Assembly (NCBI GenBank): GCA_964517795.1
Contig: CAZFDE010000059.1
Coordinates: forward strand, 1 to 16,489
DNA: 16,489 bases
Direction: 5' to 3'
Source: CAZFDE01 sp964517795
Lineage (GTDB): Bacteria > Planctomycetota > Phycisphaerae > Sedimentisphaerales > Anaerobacaceae
Under the pieces are notes generated by a model, which did not search any database, was not told the origin of the DNA, and was given only the letters and a program-made list of their open reading frames with translations. Shown here piece after piece: positions 14,839 through 16,489 of the stretch. The translations under genes were made by a program, and so were the position numbers. Positions within the stretch are counted from its first letter, which is position 1. Every line of letters begins with the position of its first letter.

Positions 14839-15325
14839 CGCCGTCGTTAAGGCTTCCGTCTTCGTCGAGACTGCGACAGACAGGATGGTGAGACAGGCGT
14901 AACTCGGGGGGCAGCTTTTGGCCGCCAGAGAGGGGAACAGCAGATTGTTGAATTCGCTGCGCTCATTTCGGTTGCAATGACCGGCGAGGCGGTTCGGGGA
15001 TATTACTGCGTGAAATTGGCGAATGCGGCGATGAGTTTTCGTGTGAGCGGGCCGGGGCGGATTTAAATGCAGAGCCATTGTGGCCGGTACAGTATAATGC
15101 CTGAGTTACTTTCGGCCAGTGTAAAATCACGTTTATAAACGATATACAGGCAAGAAATGGCCGTGATTGATTAAATAATATTAGAACAAAGATTCGCATT
15201 TCAATTATAAATGAATAGATAATTTTTATGGGTATATATCATAGGGCAAATGAGGATATGAAGTATTTCTTGTGTGAATAGTATCGGTTAAAAGACTTGT
15301 ATGGGTTGTAATTGAAAAAATAAAC

Positions 15326-15354
15326 TTGAATAAAAATCTGAGTTTTTGTATAAT
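15326..15354 (+). promoter_or_regulatory. Strong sigma70-type promoter of the surface protein gene
   Basis: TTGAAT (15326-15331), 17 bases, TATAAT (15349-15354). Predicted start near 15361, giving a leader of about 98 bases before ATG 15459. Confidence 0.7.
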
Positions 15355-15414
15355 GTAAGCTTGAAGTTGAAAGCGCAGTTCATTTGTCATTGAAAGGGTA
15401 TAAAGGAGGAGTTT

Positions 15415-15444
15415 GTGCCCATTTTTTGTAATTTTATCGAATAG
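15415..15444 (+). CDS. Putative nine-codon leader ORF upstream of the surface protein gene
   Basis: GTG at 15415 follows the strongest ribosome-binding site in the window (AAAGGAGGA, 15402-15410) by four bases and opens a nine-residue frame, MPIFCNFIE, ending at TAG 15442-15444. The TAG overlaps the start of GAGGAAA (15444-15450), the ribosome-binding site of the next gene, so translational coupling is possible. A TTG at 15413 in another frame could use the same site and would run into the gene out of frame. The leader may equally be an untranslated or decayed start, so this is tentative. Confidence 0.3.
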   Translation: MPIFCNFIE

Positions 15445-15458
15445 AGGAAATCTGAACT

Positions 15459-16454
15459 ATGAAAAATATACACTTATTGACCGTTTTGACATTATTAATG
15501 AGTGTTTTTTGCACGGCGGCGATTGCGAATACCTGGACCAATGGAAGCGGCAACAATCTGTGGACGACGGGTTCCAACTGGAATGGCGGCGTTCCGGACA
15601 GTGGCGACTCGGCCGAAATTTCGGAAATTACACCGGATCAATGTGTCATTCAATCCGGTGATAATGCCGTCTGCTCGACGATGAATATCGGCACCAGTTC
15701 GTCGAATCCGGGCTATTTGGTTATGACTGGTGGTAATCTCAGTACCAACGGCTGGTTCAAGGTCGGCCGTGATAGTTACAATGTCGGTGGCAATGTCAGT
15801 ACGTTTACGATGTCTGGCGGAACGGTATATGTGCCTTCAAAATACTTTACCATTGCGGAAACTGATAATACGGCCGGCAATGTCGAACTCAGCGGAGATG
15901 CGTATATCTACGGGCCGTCACGAACCAATATCGGCAATCATAATGATTCCGGCACGAATACAGCCGTCGGAACGATGACTCTCAGTGGTAATGCATATTA
16001 TTCAAGCAGCAATGTCAATGTCGGAAATAACGATTATGCTTACGGCACATTAACGATGCTCGGCGGCGAATTTGTCAGTACCAGCGGCTTTACTATTGCA
16101 CGAACTTCCTCATCGACCGGCCGGGTTTATCTCAACGGCGGTACTATTTCATGTCTTAGTTTTTCGATGGGTTCCGATGCCTATATGAATATTGAAGACG
16201 GTACGCTTGTTGTCAGCGGCGATGCGACCGGTACGATTAACGGTTATGTGACAGCTAACAAAATCCAGGCCTTTAACGGATCTGTTCCAGTGGATGTGTT
16301 TTTGGACGGCGGCCAAACGATTGTTCAGGCCTCCAGCGGGGCGATCGGGCAGGCATTCGGCGAATACCCTTCAAGCGGCAGCAGCAATATCGCCCCGGAT
16401 GTAACCTTGACATGGTCAGCGGGTAATTATGCGGTTAGCCCGAATATTTCATAA
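15459..16454 (+). CDS. Exported beta-strand-repeat surface protein, apparently truncated at the C-terminus
   Basis: The 331-residue protein has a signal peptide (MKNIHLLTVLTLLMSVFCTAAIA) and then TWTNGSGNNLWTTGSNWNGGVP, the opening typical of planctomycete and verrucomicrobial secreted proteins with autotransporter-associated beta-strand repeats. Residues about 60-260 are imperfect repeats of about 20-25 residues rich in Gly, Ser, Thr and Asn, with units like LTMLGGEFVSTSGFTIA, RVYLNGGTISC and NIEDGTLVVSG, suggesting a right-handed beta-helix. The end reads IAPDVTLTWSAGNYAVSPNIS and stops; in related proteins an APDVTLxW block normally begins another domain that continues with HDVYFGT-like sequence, absent here in any frame. 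No PEP-CTERM or dockerin is visible. Start ATG 15459 has GAGGAA nine bases upstream. The role is probably adhesion or glycan binding at the surface; no enzyme motif is seen. Confidence 0.85.
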   Translation: MKNIHLLTVLTLLMSVFCTAAIANTWTNGSGNNLWTTGSNWNGGVPDSGDSAEISEITPDQCVIQSGDNAVCSTMNIGTSSSNPGYLVMTGGNLSTNGWFKVGRDSYNVGGNVSTFTMSGGTVYVPSKYFTIAETDNTAGNVELSGDAYIYGPSRTNIGNHNDSGTNTAVGTMTLSGNAYYSSSNVNVGNNDYAYGTLTMLGGEFVSTSGFTIARTSSSTGRVYLNGGTISCLSFSMGSDAYMNIEDGTLVVSGDATGTINGYVTANKIQAFNGSVPVDVFLDGGQTIVQASSGAIGQAFGEYPSSGSSNIAPDVTLTWSAGNYAVSPNIS

Positions 16455-16460
16455 AAATTT

Positions 16461-16477
16461 ATAAAAAAGACTTGCGC
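16461..16477 (+). promoter_or_regulatory. A-tract plus TTGCGC, possible promoter entering the next gene (cut by window end)
   Basis: ATAAAAAAGA followed by CTTGCGC resembles the A-tract plus ACTTGCAC element at 4903-4918 in front of the prepilin-like gene. The -10 region is outside the window. Confidence 0.3.
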
Positions 16478-16489
16478 GATGGGTTAAGT

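Larger units (their letters stand above)
14482..15325. other. Gene-poor intergenic region with hairpins and degenerate repeats
   Basis: No reading frame here has a ribosome-binding site, a recognisable domain or coding-like composition; the longest (minus strand, 14689-15078) is low-quality and repeat-derived. The left half (14600-14850) holds at least four short perfect hairpins and a degenerate direct repeat. The right half (15100-15325) is AT-rich, with a 12-base palindrome CGTTTATAAACG at 15130-15141 and the complementary pair AATCACG (15125-15131)/CGTGATT (15162-15168). Confidence 0.7.

Noticed and set aside
14689..15078. 129-residue minus-strand frame in the intergenic region
   Set aside because: No ribosome-binding site or recognisable domain; it runs through the hairpins and degenerate repeats, and its composition is irregular.
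1..16489. CRISPR array, tRNA/rRNA genes, toxin-antitoxin or phage defence genes
   Set aside because: No regularly spaced repeats, no cloverleaf-like sequence and no defence-type domains were found on reading both strands.

Overview
The window looks like chromosomal DNA of a carbohydrate-degrading planctomycete, most likely class Phycisphaerae (Sedimentisphaerales-like). This rests on protein style, not on a marker gene: a type II/IV prepilin-like protein with an H-X9-DG motif, a secreted sialate O-acetylesterase-type SGNH hydrolase, a DUF6786-like exported protein, a GH38 alpha-mannosidase beside a UroD/MtaA-like methyltransferase homologue, a GntR-headed regulator with a LacI-type sensor, and an exported beta-strand-repeat surface protein. 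No tRNA, rRNA, CRISPR array or transposase was seen.

Left part (1-3843, + strand). The window opens inside a truncated copy of the 5' part of an esterase gene. Its first 55 bases match positions 2426-2480 of the intact esterase gene (2326-3843) exactly. Between the copies lies one AT-richer gene encoding an APC-type amino acid permease with a C-terminal PTS EIIA-like domain. This arrangement suggests that the permease segment arrived together with a partial duplication of the esterase gene.

Middle (3872-8187). A cytoplasmic SurA/PpiC-type parvulin isomerase is read leftward. Rightward come a prepilin-like protein with a clear promoter, then a lipoyl-less E2 acyltransferase-like protein that has lost both usual catalytic residues of its HxxxDG motif, followed 41 bases later by an exported DUF6786-like protein. 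The last two probably share one transcript.

Right-centre (8256-14481). A small four-helix membrane protein, the GH38 mannosidase and the UroD/MtaA-like protein are all on the minus strand; the last two form an operon (UroD-like first). A GntR/LacI-chimeric regulator is divergently transcribed. The intergenic region holds two copies of the palindrome TTGTACAA, one on the regulator's own promoter. This is a plausible self-contained mannoside-utilisation locus whose regulator controls the operon and itself.

Right end (14482-16489). Almost 1 kb without a credible gene is rich in short hairpins and degenerate repeats. A strong promoter, a putative nine-codon leader ORF and an exported beta-strand-repeat protein follow; that protein appears to stop prematurely within a domain boundary motif. 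Nothing here is a clearly new defence or mobile system. The observations most worth following are the permease-EIIA fusion bracketed by the esterase duplication, the degenerate E2 domain, and the regulator/palindrome/mannosidase locus.
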